Source: Rhodoferax sp.
GTDB taxonomy: Bacteria > Pseudomonadota > Gammaproteobacteria > Burkholderiales > Burkholderiaceae_C
Reading direction: 5' to 3'
Assembly: GCA_029865675.1 (NCBI GenBank)
Contig: JARXAU010000094.1
Coordinates: 1 to 15,973, forward strand
DNA: 15,973 nucleotides
The notes under the pieces were generated by a model. It made no database searches. It had not been told where the DNA came from and saw nothing but the letters and a program-made list of their open reading frames with translations. The first letter of the stretch is position 1. Every line of letters begins with the position of its first letter. The position numbers were made by a program, and so were the translations under genes. Positions 1-6,846 of the stretch are shown one piece after another.

Positions 1-73
1 TCTTGGTGTACACACTTGCACTTGTTAAAACATTTATTATTTGGGTACGAATTTCAAAAAACTGAGGGTTGAT

Positions 74-430
74 ATGTCTTTCGCATCCAAACGAGATCAA
101 GCATTGGTCATTCTGGCAAAAACCGGGCTGTGGAGAAGTAATTACGAGCCCCCACTTCTGCGTCTTTTTTGGTATTTGGGCATCCCAGTCCCACCCCCTC
201 ACTTTGCGCCCATGGGCTGGACCGCTTTGGTGCTCGGTGCTACGTTCGGACTTTCTTGGGGTTTGATGATGTGGTTCTTTTTCTGGAGGGACCAAGGGTT
301 GTCCGCTTTGTCAGCGACGGGAGCTTCAATTCTTGCTGGCGGCGCCTTCGGTGTATCGATGTCGGTTTACTACTCCTGGGGCAAGCGCAAATACAACTTG
401 CCAAGCTGGAAGTCTTTGACTGGTAGTTAA
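74..430 (+). CDS. DUF6404-family small membrane protein
   Basis: A 118-aa protein. Residues about 18-45 hold the pattern GLWRSNYEPPLLRLFWYLG followed by a proline-rich PVPPPHFAPMGW turn. Two hydrophobic segments follow at about 47-71 and 78-100, then a basic tail (GKRKYNLPSW). The WRSNYEPPL-L-R-L-W...PPP-H pattern with two membrane segments is what I recall for the DUF6404 family. No biochemical role is known to me; it is probably an inner-membrane protein. I chose the ATG at 74 because GAGGG lies at 64-68 with ideal spacing; a TTG at 41 extends the frame but has no ribosome-binding site. It stands alone, with about 125 bases before the next gene remnant. Confidence 0.7.
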   Translation: MSFASKRDQALVILAKTGLWRSNYEPPLLRLFWYLGIPVPPPHFAPMGWTALVLGATFGLSWGLMMWFFFWRDQGLSALSATGASILAGGAFGVSMSVYYSWGKRKYNLPSWKSLTGS

Positions 431-557
431 ATAATGCCGGCCGACGAAATCGCCCAAGTCAAGGTCGCCATAAGACCTTAAGTCTGTTCGCGATCAACAA
501 CTGGTAGCGGCGGGTTGCGATAGCAATTTTGGGTTCAATTGTTTGTAGCCACATAAA

Positions 558-874
558 ATTTGGACTGTCATCGAAACCCGGAATTCATCGCGTGGTCTCT
601 CAAGATTTGGAGCGATGTTGAGCGTGCGGAATTCATCGACTGGATTGCTGAAAACGCGCTGGCTGGCGACGTCATTCCCGGCGCGGGTGGTTTGCGAAAA
701 GTGCGTTGGACGCGTCAAGGCATGGGAAAGCGGGGAGGCGCAAGGGTGATCTACTTCAATCGGCTTGCCAGCGGATAGATTGTTTTGCTGCTGGTCTACG
801 CCAAGGCCAAGTTTGACGATTTGCGGCCTGAATTTTTATTGCAATCGCGAGAGCGTTTCAATGGCAAAGACTAA
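558..874 (+). pseudogene. RelE/HigB-type (PF06296-like) toxin, broken
   Basis: The frame from 578 reads PEFIAW..KIWSDVERAEFIDWIAEN, then GDVIPGAGGLRKVRWTRQG and GKRGGARVIYFNRLASG, which is the core of the RelE-like mRNA-interferase toxins of PF06296 type. Two lesions are visible. (1) The expected start of the family (WTVIET-PEF) is encoded at 561-578 but one base out of frame; one extra C in the ACCC run at 576-579 would restore it, and the codon at the expected start is ATT (558-560). (2) After LASG comes an amber TAG (776-778) where the family usually has E or Q; the same frame then continues IVLLLVYAKAKFDDL to a TAA at 872-874. The reading frame overlaps the antitoxin start by 14 bases, an original operon layout. 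The lost C-terminal strand is part of the fold, so the gene is very likely inactive. Confidence 0.8.
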
Positions 875-1157
875 ACCAGCGGCAGACCCAGAGGCGCTTG
901 CCTTCGAGGCTGCGATGTTGCGCGCACTAGACCAGGCGCAGCGGGGCGAGGGGCGTGCGACGACCGCAGCGCAAATCGTGGCGCGTCGCGCGGGGCGCCC
1001 GGCGGGCACTTTGAAGGTGGCGCCCAAGGTCTCCACCACCATACGCCTGTCGCCCGATGTCGTGCGGGCCTTTAAGGCCGATGGCGCGGGTTGGCAAACG
1101 CGCATTGACGCGGCTTTGAAGGACTGGCTTCGGACGCGCACGCCGACGCAGTCTTGA
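861..1157 (+). CDS. antitoxin with BrnA-like/ribbon-helix-helix C-terminus
   Basis: A 98-aa basic protein starting at the ATG at 861, inside the 3' end of the toxin remnant. Residues 1-50 are helical and charged (EALAFEAAMLRALDQAQRGE), with a GRPAG turn at 45-49. The C-terminal part, residues 55-91, reads KVSTTIRLSPDVVRAFKADG followed by AGWQTRIDAALKDWL. The TTIRLS strand plus GWQTRI-AL-WL helix is the arrangement seen in BrnA-type and related antitoxins that bind DNA as ribbon-helix-helix dimers. It would neutralise the adjacent toxin and autorepress the operon. Here the toxin is decayed while this frame is intact, so it is an orphan antitoxin. The 98-aa start is preferred over upstream in-frame starts because of the operon overlap and the conserved MAKTK-like beginning. 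Confidence 0.75.
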   Translation: MAKTKPAADPEALAFEAAMLRALDQAQRGEGRATTAAQIVARRAGRPAGTLKVAPKVSTTIRLSPDVVRAFKADGAGWQTRIDAALKDWLRTRTPTQS

Positions 1158-1166
1158 GGGCGTCCC

Positions 1167-1391
1167 ATGGTTTCCCGCATCGTCGTCAGCGCCACAGAGT
1201 TCCAGCGCACCCATCACGGCTTATTCCGAGCTGCGTCGTTACCCTGCGTGGAAGCCGCCTGGGAGTTGGAGGCAGATCGCAGAGAGGCCGCGCTGCGATC
1301 CGGCGCTGTAGCGGAAGTGTCTGCACAGGATGCCATTCGTCGTTTGCAGGCCAAAATCATCGCCCCAACCATCGTGCCACCTTGCCGATAA
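1167..1391 (+). pseudogene. possible remnant of an antitoxin gene
   Basis: A 74-codon frame directly behind the antitoxin gene. Its first residues (MVSRIVVSATEFQR) resemble the start of Phd/YefM antitoxins. The C-terminal half (AWELEADRREAALRSGAVAE followed by VSAQDAIRRLQAKI) resembles the C-terminal part of the 'unstable antitoxin'/addiction-module proteins (PF09720/TIGR02574), where a W-E-A-RR-x-SG motif precedes a last helix. The middle (HHGLFRAASLPCVE) matches neither. I read it as a fused or decayed remnant, but a real small protein of unknown function cannot be excluded. Function not assigned. Confidence 0.3.
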
Positions 1392-1396
1392 ATCCC

Positions 1397-1858
1397 ATGC
1401 CCACCCACCAACTCGCCCAACTCAACATCGCCACCATGAAAGAGCCCTTGGAATCCCCTTCCATGGCCGACTTTGTGAACAACCTGGAGCGCATCAATGC
1501 GCTGGCCGACACGGCGGAGGGCTTTGTCTGGCGCCTGCAAACGGAAGACGGCGACGCCACTGCCGTGCAGCCGCTGGGCGACAAAACTCTGGTGAATCTG
1601 TCCGTGTGGCGCGATGTGGCCACCTTGAAAGACTATGTGTACAAGACCGCGCACGCAGACATCATGCGTAGGCGCAAAGAGTGGTTTGACCGAATGGAAG
1701 ACTCCCACCTGGTGCTGTGGTGGGTGCCAGTGGGGCACCGGCCCAGCGTAGAAGAAGCCATCGCCCGCTTGGACTTGCTGCGGGCCTCAGGCCCCAGCGC
1801 ACAGGCGTTTGGTTTTAGCCAAAGCTTTCCGCCGCCGCAGGAGAGCGGTGGGCATTAA
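1397..1858 (+). CDS. DUF3291 family protein
   Basis: A 153-aa soluble protein. Characteristic stretches are HQLAQLNIA (5-11), MADFVNNLERINALAD (23-38), GFVWRLQ (42-48), LVNLSVW (65-71), YVYKTAHADIMRRRKEWF (80-97) and LVLWWVPVGHRPSVEEA (105-121). These match the DUF3291 family, which I recall as a ferredoxin-like alpha/beta-barrel fold related to monooxygenase-type small proteins, with no established reaction. The length is usual for the family. The ATG at 1397 is chosen because the conserved LAQLNIA strand begins at residue 6; an in-frame extension back to 1154 has no family similarity. No strong ribosome-binding site is seen. It is probably co-transcribed with the DUF4287 gene 15 bases downstream. 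Confidence 0.8.
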   Translation: MPTHQLAQLNIATMKEPLESPSMADFVNNLERINALADTAEGFVWRLQTEDGDATAVQPLGDKTLVNLSVWRDVATLKDYVYKTAHADIMRRRKEWFDRMEDSHLVLWWVPVGHRPSVEEAIARLDLLRASGPSAQAFGFSQSFPPPQESGGH

Positions 1859-1873
1859 GCGGAAACCCCCAGC

Positions 1874-2083
1874 ATGCCCATCGAACCCAAACCCAAAGGC
1901 CCCGCGTCTTACTTTCCATCCATCGAAAAAACGTATGGCAAGCCCATTGCGCACTGGCTTGCGGTTCTTGAGGACGCTGGGCCGCGCAAGCACATGGAAT
2001 ATGCGGCGCTGCTCAAATCGGCGCATCAGCTCGGGCATGGCCACGCCAACGCCTTGGTGGCCTACTTTTTTGCGCAAAAGTAG
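1874..2083 (+). CDS. DUF4287 family protein
   Basis: A 69-aa protein: KGPASYFPSIEKTYGKPIAH at about 8-27, then WLAVLEDAGPRKHMEYAALL and HQLGHGHANALVAYFFAQ. The GPASYFPSIE...YGKP..WL and GHGHANALVAY signatures are those of the DUF4287 domain, a small helical domain of unknown role that is often a complete protein of about 70 residues. It follows the DUF3291 gene by 15 bases (weak GGAAA upstream at 1861-1865), suggesting an operon. A longer frame overlapping it at 1809-2111 has no recognisable family content. Confidence 0.78.
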   Translation: MPIEPKPKGPASYFPSIEKTYGKPIAHWLAVLEDAGPRKHMEYAALLKSAHQLGHGHANALVAYFFAQK

Positions 2084-2168
2084 GCCGCCGCGGAGGCCGC
2101 AGTTGGTTTGAGCGTGCTAAAACGGCGCTCCCATAACGCCCCTGCCACGACCCGGCACCGTCCTCGCC

Positions 2169-2588
2169 ATGCGCATCCCCATCCCTGACAACAAAAAACT
2201 AGTCCATGAAATGGCTTTGTCCATTCGCTGGGGCGACATGGACGCCATGGGCCATGTCAACAACACGGTCTACTTTCGCTACCTGGAGACGGCGCGCATT
2301 GACTGGATGCGGTCTATCGGCTGCGACCCCGACCCTCGCGGGCAAGGCCCCGTCATACTGAACGCGTTTTGCAACTTCTATAAGCAGCTCGAATACCCCG
2401 GCGAGGTGCATATCAAGATTTACGTCAGCGACCCCGCGCGCGCCACCTTTGAGACCTGGGGCACCATGGAGCGCTCTGACCAGCCGGGCGTGGTCAGTGC
2501 CGCCGGTGGCGCCACTGTGGTCTGGGTGGACTTTCCAAGCCAAAAAGCCGTGGACTTGCCGCAGTGGATGCGAGACATTGTGCGGTGA
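2169..2588 (+). CDS. acyl-CoA thioesterase, hotdog (4HBT/YbgC-like) family
   Basis: A 139-aa single-domain hotdog thioesterase that would hydrolyse acyl-CoA or related thioesters in the cytoplasm. The family motif is seen at residues 20-41: RWGDMDAMGHVNNTVYFRYL followed by E-T. Asp25 sits in the position of the catalytic aspartate of the 4-hydroxybenzoyl-CoA thioesterase family. The central helix continues ARIDWMRSIG, and the strands FCNFYKQLEYPGEVHIKIYV and ATFETWGTM complete the fold. The length matches YbgC-type enzymes (about 130-150). The substrate cannot be inferred from sequence or context. The ATG at 2169 gives a normal N-terminus ahead of the first strand. It lies 85 bases after the DUF4287 gene and converges on the glycosyltransferase pair of the other strand. 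Confidence 0.88.
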   Translation: MRIPIPDNKKLVHEMALSIRWGDMDAMGHVNNTVYFRYLETARIDWMRSIGCDPDPRGQGPVILNAFCNFYKQLEYPGEVHIKIYVSDPARATFETWGTMERSDQPGVVSAAGGATVVWVDFPSQKAVDLPQWMRDIVR

Positions 2589-2805
2589 GCCCTGCATTTC
2601 TACCGGCCTCAAAGTAAACCGGTCTTGAACGTTCAACAGTGATGCAGCGCTGGCCCGGTGCTGCGGTGGGGTGCAGCCGCCCCGAGCTATTTGGGCGATC
2701 CTGACGGGAGAAATGCATTCACGACGCAGCGCAGTGTTGAGCTTTTTGAATCCGGGCGCATTACCACCAAGGTATCACTGCAGCGTCAGCCGCACAGTCC
2801 ACCGC

Positions 2806-4437
2806 TTAGCCGCCCCACTTTTCCAAGTAAGCCGCGTAGGTATCCTTCCAACTATCGCTTCGAAATGCGCCTTTACTCTGGTGGGTCAAGTAAAGCGGCC
2901 AGGTGCCCAAGCGAAGTCCGGCTTGCCTTGCCGATCGGCAAAAATCGATATCGTAAAAATGGAACTTGAATAAAGGGTCAAACCGCACATTCAGGGTCTG
3001 CATCTGGCTTTTGCGCACCACCAAGATAACGCCGTCCAATAGTTCACAGGGTGCGGGCGATTCGCCGAACACATCGGGTTTGCCGAACTTGTCGGGGCCG
3101 TGCGAAATACCCCCTCGCAGGTCGCCCCGGCTTGATGGTGTGAGATGTGCGTCCAAAAAGCCCCATCCGGCCTGTCGGGCAAGCCTGACGCTATTTCCTG
3201 CAACGCCAACGACATCGAAATGCCCGAGCGCGCTGACGAGCCGGTCAGCAAAGAACAAGTCGTCAATCCAAACGTCATCGTGCATGAACACCAAAATCCT
3301 GTCCTCTCCTTTTTGCTCGATGCGGGCGTTGTAAATGTCGGGCAGGCCGCGCCGGTTATCGAATGCAACGCTAACCACAATGCGGCGGTCACCTCCGAGG
3401 CTGCGCAAAGACTGGCCCAGGGCCGAGTTCGCCCAAAAGTCATCCTCAGACATTCGTGTGGCACTGACAATTTCAACGATGTCAGCCGACCCCATGCTGT
3501 CCCCGCCTTCCGGCAAATCAAGCCTGTCGTATTTTTCCGGTAGCGCGGAATCGAAACCGCATGCCTTTTGCATTAACTCTGCGCTCAGGGCGTGGCGACC
3601 CCTGCTCTTTGCAATGGCCCCCAAGAGGTAAAGCGCATCTGCCTGGTTTGAAATAACGCTCCGCAGGGTTTGGCAGAGCTCTTCTGCTCTGGACCACTCA
3701 CCTCGCTCTAGCCAGCAAACGGCGCGCTCCACCATGGTCGTGGCCAAAGCAGAAAAGAAGTGGGGGGAACTGGGAGATACGCCCTCTACTGGTATCCCAT
3801 TCACCCAAAATGCATTGCGATCAAAGTCCACTTTGATCGCAGCAGCTTCAAGCTGCGGCTTTAAGAGCCGAACTTGGTCAAAAACAGCTTTTAAGTTTTG
3901 TACCGCCGGTTCCAAGTCGGGTGCGAGTTCAATGGCTTTACGGTAATGCGTAACCGCCGTGTCCACATCCCCCAATTCTTTGAGCGCATTTGCCAGGTTA
4001 TTGTGGGACGCCGCATGGTCTGGTCGGTAGCCCAAGGCAGCTACTTGCATGGCAATTGCCCCGTGCAGATCGCCGATGGCATGCAGCGCCAAGCCCAAGT
4101 TGCTACACACAGCCGTACCCGGAGCGAGTTGCATCGCCTGCTGCAGAAGTTCCACTGCAGACCCATGTTCCCCCCGCTGATAAGCAATCAGCCCCGCCCA
4201 ATGCAAAGCCTGGGGATTGAGTGCATCCATACGGAGCACTTGCATACAGGCCTCAAGCGCCTCTTCCAGCCGGTCTGACTCAAGGTAGTCATAAGCCTTG
4301 TCGAGCAACTGATGCAAGGCGTCTTGCTCGGCCTCTTGCATCGCAGTCAGCGGCACATGGGCCACCGAACCACAGCAGTGCTTGTATTTTTTGCCGCTAC
4401 CACAGGTGCACGGCGCGTTACGGCCGACTTTACCCAT
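2806..4437 (-). CDS. SEC-C / TPR / GT2-like glycosyltransferase
   Basis: A 543-aa cytoplasmic protein in three parts. Residues 3-22 are a SEC-C zinc-binding motif (C10, C12, C21, C22 in GRNAPCTCGSGKKYKHCC). Residues about 35-185 are TPR-like helical repeats (for example NPQALHWAGLIAYQRGEHGS, HNNLANALKELGDVDTAVTH). A second helical stretch runs at about 225-295. Residues about 318-543 resemble a GT2-like glycosyltransferase: VFMHDDVWIDDLFFADRL (383-400) with an acidic DD metal/nucleotide-sugar motif, VVGVAGN (409-415), LLDGVILVVRK (466-476), RFDPLFKFHFYDIDFCRSA (485-503) and GTWPLYLTHQSKGAF (511-525). The start is the ATG at 4437, which overlaps the stop of the GT41 gene by eight bases (ATGGGTAA); a start 10 codons upstream would precede the SEC-C motif unnecessarily. 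Donor and acceptor are unknown; a protein or glycan-extending role next to GT41 is inferred. Confidence 0.82.
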   Translation of the reverse strand: MGKVGRNAPCTCGSGKKYKHCCGSVAHVPLTAMQEAEQDALHQLLDKAYDYLESDRLEEALEACMQVLRMDALNPQALHWAGLIAYQRGEHGSAVELLQQAMQLAPGTAVCSNLGLALHAIGDLHGAIAMQVAALGYRPDHAASHNNLANALKELGDVDTAVTHYRKAIELAPDLEPAVQNLKAVFDQVRLLKPQLEAAAIKVDFDRNAFWVNGIPVEGVSPSSPHFFSALATTMVERAVCWLERGEWSRAEELCQTLRSVISNQADALYLLGAIAKSRGRHALSAELMQKACGFDSALPEKYDRLDLPEGGDSMGSADIVEIVSATRMSEDDFWANSALGQSLRSLGGDRRIVVSVAFDNRRGLPDIYNARIEQKGEDRILVFMHDDVWIDDLFFADRLVSALGHFDVVGVAGNSVRLARQAGWGFLDAHLTPSSRGDLRGGISHGPDKFGKPDVFGESPAPCELLDGVILVVRKSQMQTLNVRFDPLFKFHFYDIDFCRSARQAGLRLGTWPLYLTHQSKGAFRSDSWKDTYAAYLEKWGG

Positions 4438-6349
4438 GGTGCTGCGCGCCAGCCGGTGCGATTTCACCTTGCTTGCTCTGCCACCGTTCGAACATCGTGA
4501 AATAGGCGGCCTCCAAATGCTGGGTCAAATCTTTGGCATCTCCCAGCGGGCTCTTTACAAACTGTTCCCTCTGTTGCAAACGAATTGCTTTGCGGGCTGC
4601 CGGGTCGCGCGCTAGTGCAGCCGCGCTTGCGATATAGGCTTCCTCTGTCTCGCAAACCCATTCCGGTCGACCTAGGGCAGTGAGAATACTTTCAGTAAAG
4701 CGTGAGGTCACGGCCGTGCCCGTGGCGTGGATGACGGGCACACCCATCCAAAGCGCGTCACAACTGATGGTGCCGCCGCTGTGCCCACCAACCGGATCCA
4801 AGGCAATATCGATGCGGTTGTAGGCGTCCATATAGTCTTCCCATTGGGACTCGCCTTCCAAAACAATGCGTTCAGTCGCTACGCCATGGTGGGCAAAGCC
4901 CGCCAAAACTCTGCGTTGATTACCAACATCTTCCAGTAGTTTGGTTTTCAATAACAGAACGCCCTCGGGAATCTCCAAGAGAAGCTTTGACCATAAAGCG
5001 ATCGACTCTGCGGTTAACTTGAGCAAACTATTGAAACATCCAAACCACACCGTTGAATCTGTGCCAGTGCGTCCCACGGGCTCGGGTGCCTCGAAAAGTG
5101 GGCAATAGCTCACCCACGCCCGGGGCAAACGCCAGACTTCCTCGCTAAATTGACTGTCAGTGGCTTTTCGGGTCAGTATTTCATCGCCGATCCAGTAATC
5201 CATCTCGGTCAAGCCCGTGCTCGCAAAATATCCCAGGTAGCTGGCCTGAACCGGGGCCGCACGGCGGGCAAACACGCCCAGCCGCTCATGCTTTGTATGG
5301 CCGGACAAATCAATGAGCACATCAATTTGATCGGCCTCAATCCGTGCCAGCACTTCGGCGTCAGAGGCGCCAAATATCTCAACCCAATGATTTACAGTGC
5401 CCTTGAGCCGCGCTGTTACGTCGTCATGCATGGTTCCCGACGAATAGGCGAACAGTTCAACACGGCTTTGGTCATGGTGCTCAAAAACCTTGGCAATAAA
5501 ATAGGCCACCGCATGGTGCCGATAGTCACCCGATACATAGCCCACCCGCAAACGGCGGCCAGACAGTTCTTGGCGAATTTGGGCTTTTTCGCGCGCATGC
5601 TTGCGCTCGAGCGGCGGCACAAAGCGGCTCTCCCAAGAACGAGCAAGCCCCAGGTACTCGTCCGGGCTTGAAGAACTGGCGAAGCTTTTTAAAAAGAGCA
5701 GGTTGGTGTAGGCCTCGGCAAAGTCAGGTCGGATGCTGACTGATTTCTCAAAATACTGCGCCGCGTGCTCTAACTTACCTTGATAACTATAAATAAGACC
5801 GATATTGCTATAGGTCTCCGCCATTTTGGGATCCAGTGCAATAGCGCGTTCAAAATGTGCAAGGGCATCATCGAGCTGGCGCTGGCCGCGGCATACATTT
5901 CCCAGGTTGTTATGTGCCCCCGCTAACTTGGGGTCAAGCAACAGTGCTTGTTGGTAAGCACCGCGTGCTGAATCTAAGTGTCCCAAGGCTTCAAAAGCCA
6001 GTCCTAAGTTATTCAGACAGGAGGCACTGGGCGCTATTTGCGCTGACCGCCCCATCAACTGAATTGCGGTTTCAATTTTCCCAGTTCTATATTCGATAAA
6101 CCCCAAATAATGCAGCGCATGGGCGTTGTCTGGGTCGCTTGATAGTACTTTTTCACAATGCTGCCTTGCTTCGGAAAAGCGACCAGATTTGCAATGTGCG
6201 AGTGCCGCTTCCAGCTCTTTGATGTGCGCAGGGTTTTCAAGGCGGCCATTTGCCAAGGGCCGCGCAGTGTCTTGCTGCGTCAGACAGCAATGCTTGTATT
6301 TTTTTCCGGTGCCACAAGGGCACACATCGTTTCGTCCAATTTTTTTCAC
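4430..6349 (-). CDS. SEC-C / TPR / OGT-SPINDLY (GT41) glycosyltransferase
   Basis: A 639-aa protein that would transfer a sugar (N-acetylglucosamine in eukaryotic OGT; donor unknown here) onto proteins in the cytoplasm. Residues 3-22 are a SEC-C motif (C10, C12, C21, C22). About 44-220 hold roughly five TPRs, such as AGAHNNLGNVCRGQRQLDDA and AETYSNIGLIYSYQGKLEHA. The GT41 catalytic region spans about 266-620: LRVGYVSGDYRHHAVAYF (267-284, with the OGT-type histidine), DVLIDLSGHTKHERLGVFA (343-361), APVQASYLGYFASTGLTEMD (365-384), FNSLLKL (439-445, K444 at the place of the OGT substrate-phosphate lysine) and LDPVGGHSGGT (517-527, D518). All key positions appear kept. The start codon is GTG (6349-6347); an in-frame stop three codons upstream rules out an earlier one. 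It is the first gene of a two-gene operon with the GT2-like gene. Confidence 0.88.
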   Translation of the reverse strand: MKKIGRNDVCPCGTGKKYKHCCLTQQDTARPLANGRLENPAHIKELEAALAHCKSGRFSEARQHCEKVLSSDPDNAHALHYLGFIEYRTGKIETAIQLMGRSAQIAPSASCLNNLGLAFEALGHLDSARGAYQQALLLDPKLAGAHNNLGNVCRGQRQLDDALAHFERAIALDPKMAETYSNIGLIYSYQGKLEHAAQYFEKSVSIRPDFAEAYTNLLFLKSFASSSSPDEYLGLARSWESRFVPPLERKHAREKAQIRQELSGRRLRVGYVSGDYRHHAVAYFIAKVFEHHDQSRVELFAYSSGTMHDDVTARLKGTVNHWVEIFGASDAEVLARIEADQIDVLIDLSGHTKHERLGVFARRAAPVQASYLGYFASTGLTEMDYWIGDEILTRKATDSQFSEEVWRLPRAWVSYCPLFEAPEPVGRTGTDSTVWFGCFNSLLKLTAESIALWSKLLLEIPEGVLLLKTKLLEDVGNQRRVLAGFAHHGVATERIVLEGESQWEDYMDAYNRIDIALDPVGGHSGGTISCDALWMGVPVIHATGTAVTSRFTESILTALGRPEWVCETEEAYIASAAALARDPAARKAIRLQQREQFVKSPLGDAKDLTQHLEAAYFTMFERWQSKQGEIAPAGAQHHG

Positions 6350-6489
6350 GAGGCGTCAAAGTCTCTGGTGGGGCTGATGGATGGTCGGGGTGTCGAGAGT
6401 TGCGGCGCGACGCTTGTTGCTCGGACGGCTTTCGACTAAACGCGGGTACAGGGGCGTGGGCTAGTCCCTTCAAGTCAAAAGGCGCGCGG

Positions 6490-6545
6490 CGATTTAAACA
6501 TTTTAATTGTTTGTATTACCAAAAAACGTCATAAATGATCATACC
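6490..6545. promoter_or_regulatory. AT-rich promoter-like block
   Basis: In GC-rich surroundings this block is strongly AT-rich. It contains AAACA (6496-6500) and TGTTT (6508-6512) as an inverted repeat, and on the + strand a TTGTTT / CATAAA pair (6508-6513 and 6530-6535, about 17 bases apart, off by one depending on alignment) usable as -35/-10. The minus strand is similarly AT-rich and could serve the GT41 operon. No transcription start can be fixed from sequence alone. Confidence 0.3.
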
Positions 6546-6559
6546 GTGAGCAAGTGTCG

Positions 6560-6668
6560 CCATCCGACAGCGAATGACGGTGATGGAGCTTGTCGGTTCA
6601 GGATGGTCGCGGGCGCCATACCGCCTTCGGGTACCTAGCCCTGCAGGCTGTCGCGACCTTGGCAAGGT
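6560..6668. other. region of nested complementary arms (possible structured RNA)
   Basis: Arms seen: CCATCC (6560-6565) with GGATGG (6601-6606); CCGACA (6564-6569) with TGTCGG (6591-6596); GGTCGCG (6605-6611) with CGCGACC (6652-6658). The last pair encloses TACC/GGTA (6619-6622, 6630-6633) and AGCC/GGCT (6637-6640, 6646-6649). ACCTT/AAGGT (6656-6660, 6664-6668) comes last. Some pairs exclude each other, so alternative folds are possible. I do not recognise any known riboswitch or sRNA family. Confidence 0.3.
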
Positions 6669-6722
6669 GACTTTGGCCCGCCGAAAAATGAGCCCTAGCC
6701 CCTAAAAACGGAATTAAATAAA

Positions 6723-6746
6723 AAATGTAACAAAATCGTTACATTT
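6723..6746. promoter_or_regulatory. perfect inverted repeat, probable operator of the regulator operon
   Basis: AAATGTAAC (6723-6731), six-base spacer, GTTACATTT (6738-6746): nine-base arms with perfect symmetry, about 100 bases before the response-regulator ATG. A TAATAC hexamer at 6752-6757 follows and could be a -10, with no good -35, so the repeat would sit where an activator or autoregulator binds. The protein that binds is not known. Confidence 0.5.
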
Positions 6747-6846
6747 GTGCGTAATACTCCGTTCGCCCCAAATGGGGGTGCTGGGCATCCAACCGGATGC
6801 GCTTGGCAATGTGCAAGACCCATCAAGGTCACAAAAGACTCACCTA

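Larger units (their letters stand above)
6350..6846. other. divergent intergenic spacer, no gene
   Basis: About 500 bases between the GTG of the GT41 gene and the ATG of the response regulator. Short open frames here show no family-like sequence. What it holds: an AT-rich block at about 6490-6545, a stretch with several complementary arms (6560-6668), a purine/A-rich run (6680-6725) and a perfect inverted repeat at 6723-6746 followed by a TAATAC hexamer. It probably carries the promoters of both divergent operons and possibly a structured transcript. Confidence 0.7.

Noticed and set aside
41..73. TTG-initiated N-terminal extension of the DUF6404 gene
   Set aside because: No ribosome-binding site in front of the TTG, while GAGGG at 64-68 serves the ATG at 74; family similarity also begins near the latter.
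2625..2636. Perfect 12-base palindrome TTGAACGTTCAA between the thioesterase and GT2-like genes
   Set aside because: Several 12-base palindromes are expected by chance in 16 kb, and the site lies between convergent gene ends with no promoter role apparent.
2589..2805. Possible bidirectional terminator between convergent genes
   Set aside because: Only a 5-base ACCGG/CCGGT stem (2602-2606, 2619-2623) with no T-run; not enough to annotate.
5150..5671. Plus-strand frame of 173 codons inside the GT41 gene
   Set aside because: Antisense to conserved GT41 catalytic sequence; no independent start signal or family similarity.
4373..6349. SEC-C motif taken as evidence for SecA or a SecA-related translocase
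   Set aside because: Only the small zinc motif is shared; TPRs and glycosyltransferase domains follow, with no ATPase motifs.
6524..6542. Pho-box-like sequence (GTCATAAATGATCAT) suggesting PhoB control
   Set aside because: The two TCAT halves are 10 bases apart instead of 11 and the flanking CTG is missing; too weak to call as a Pho box.
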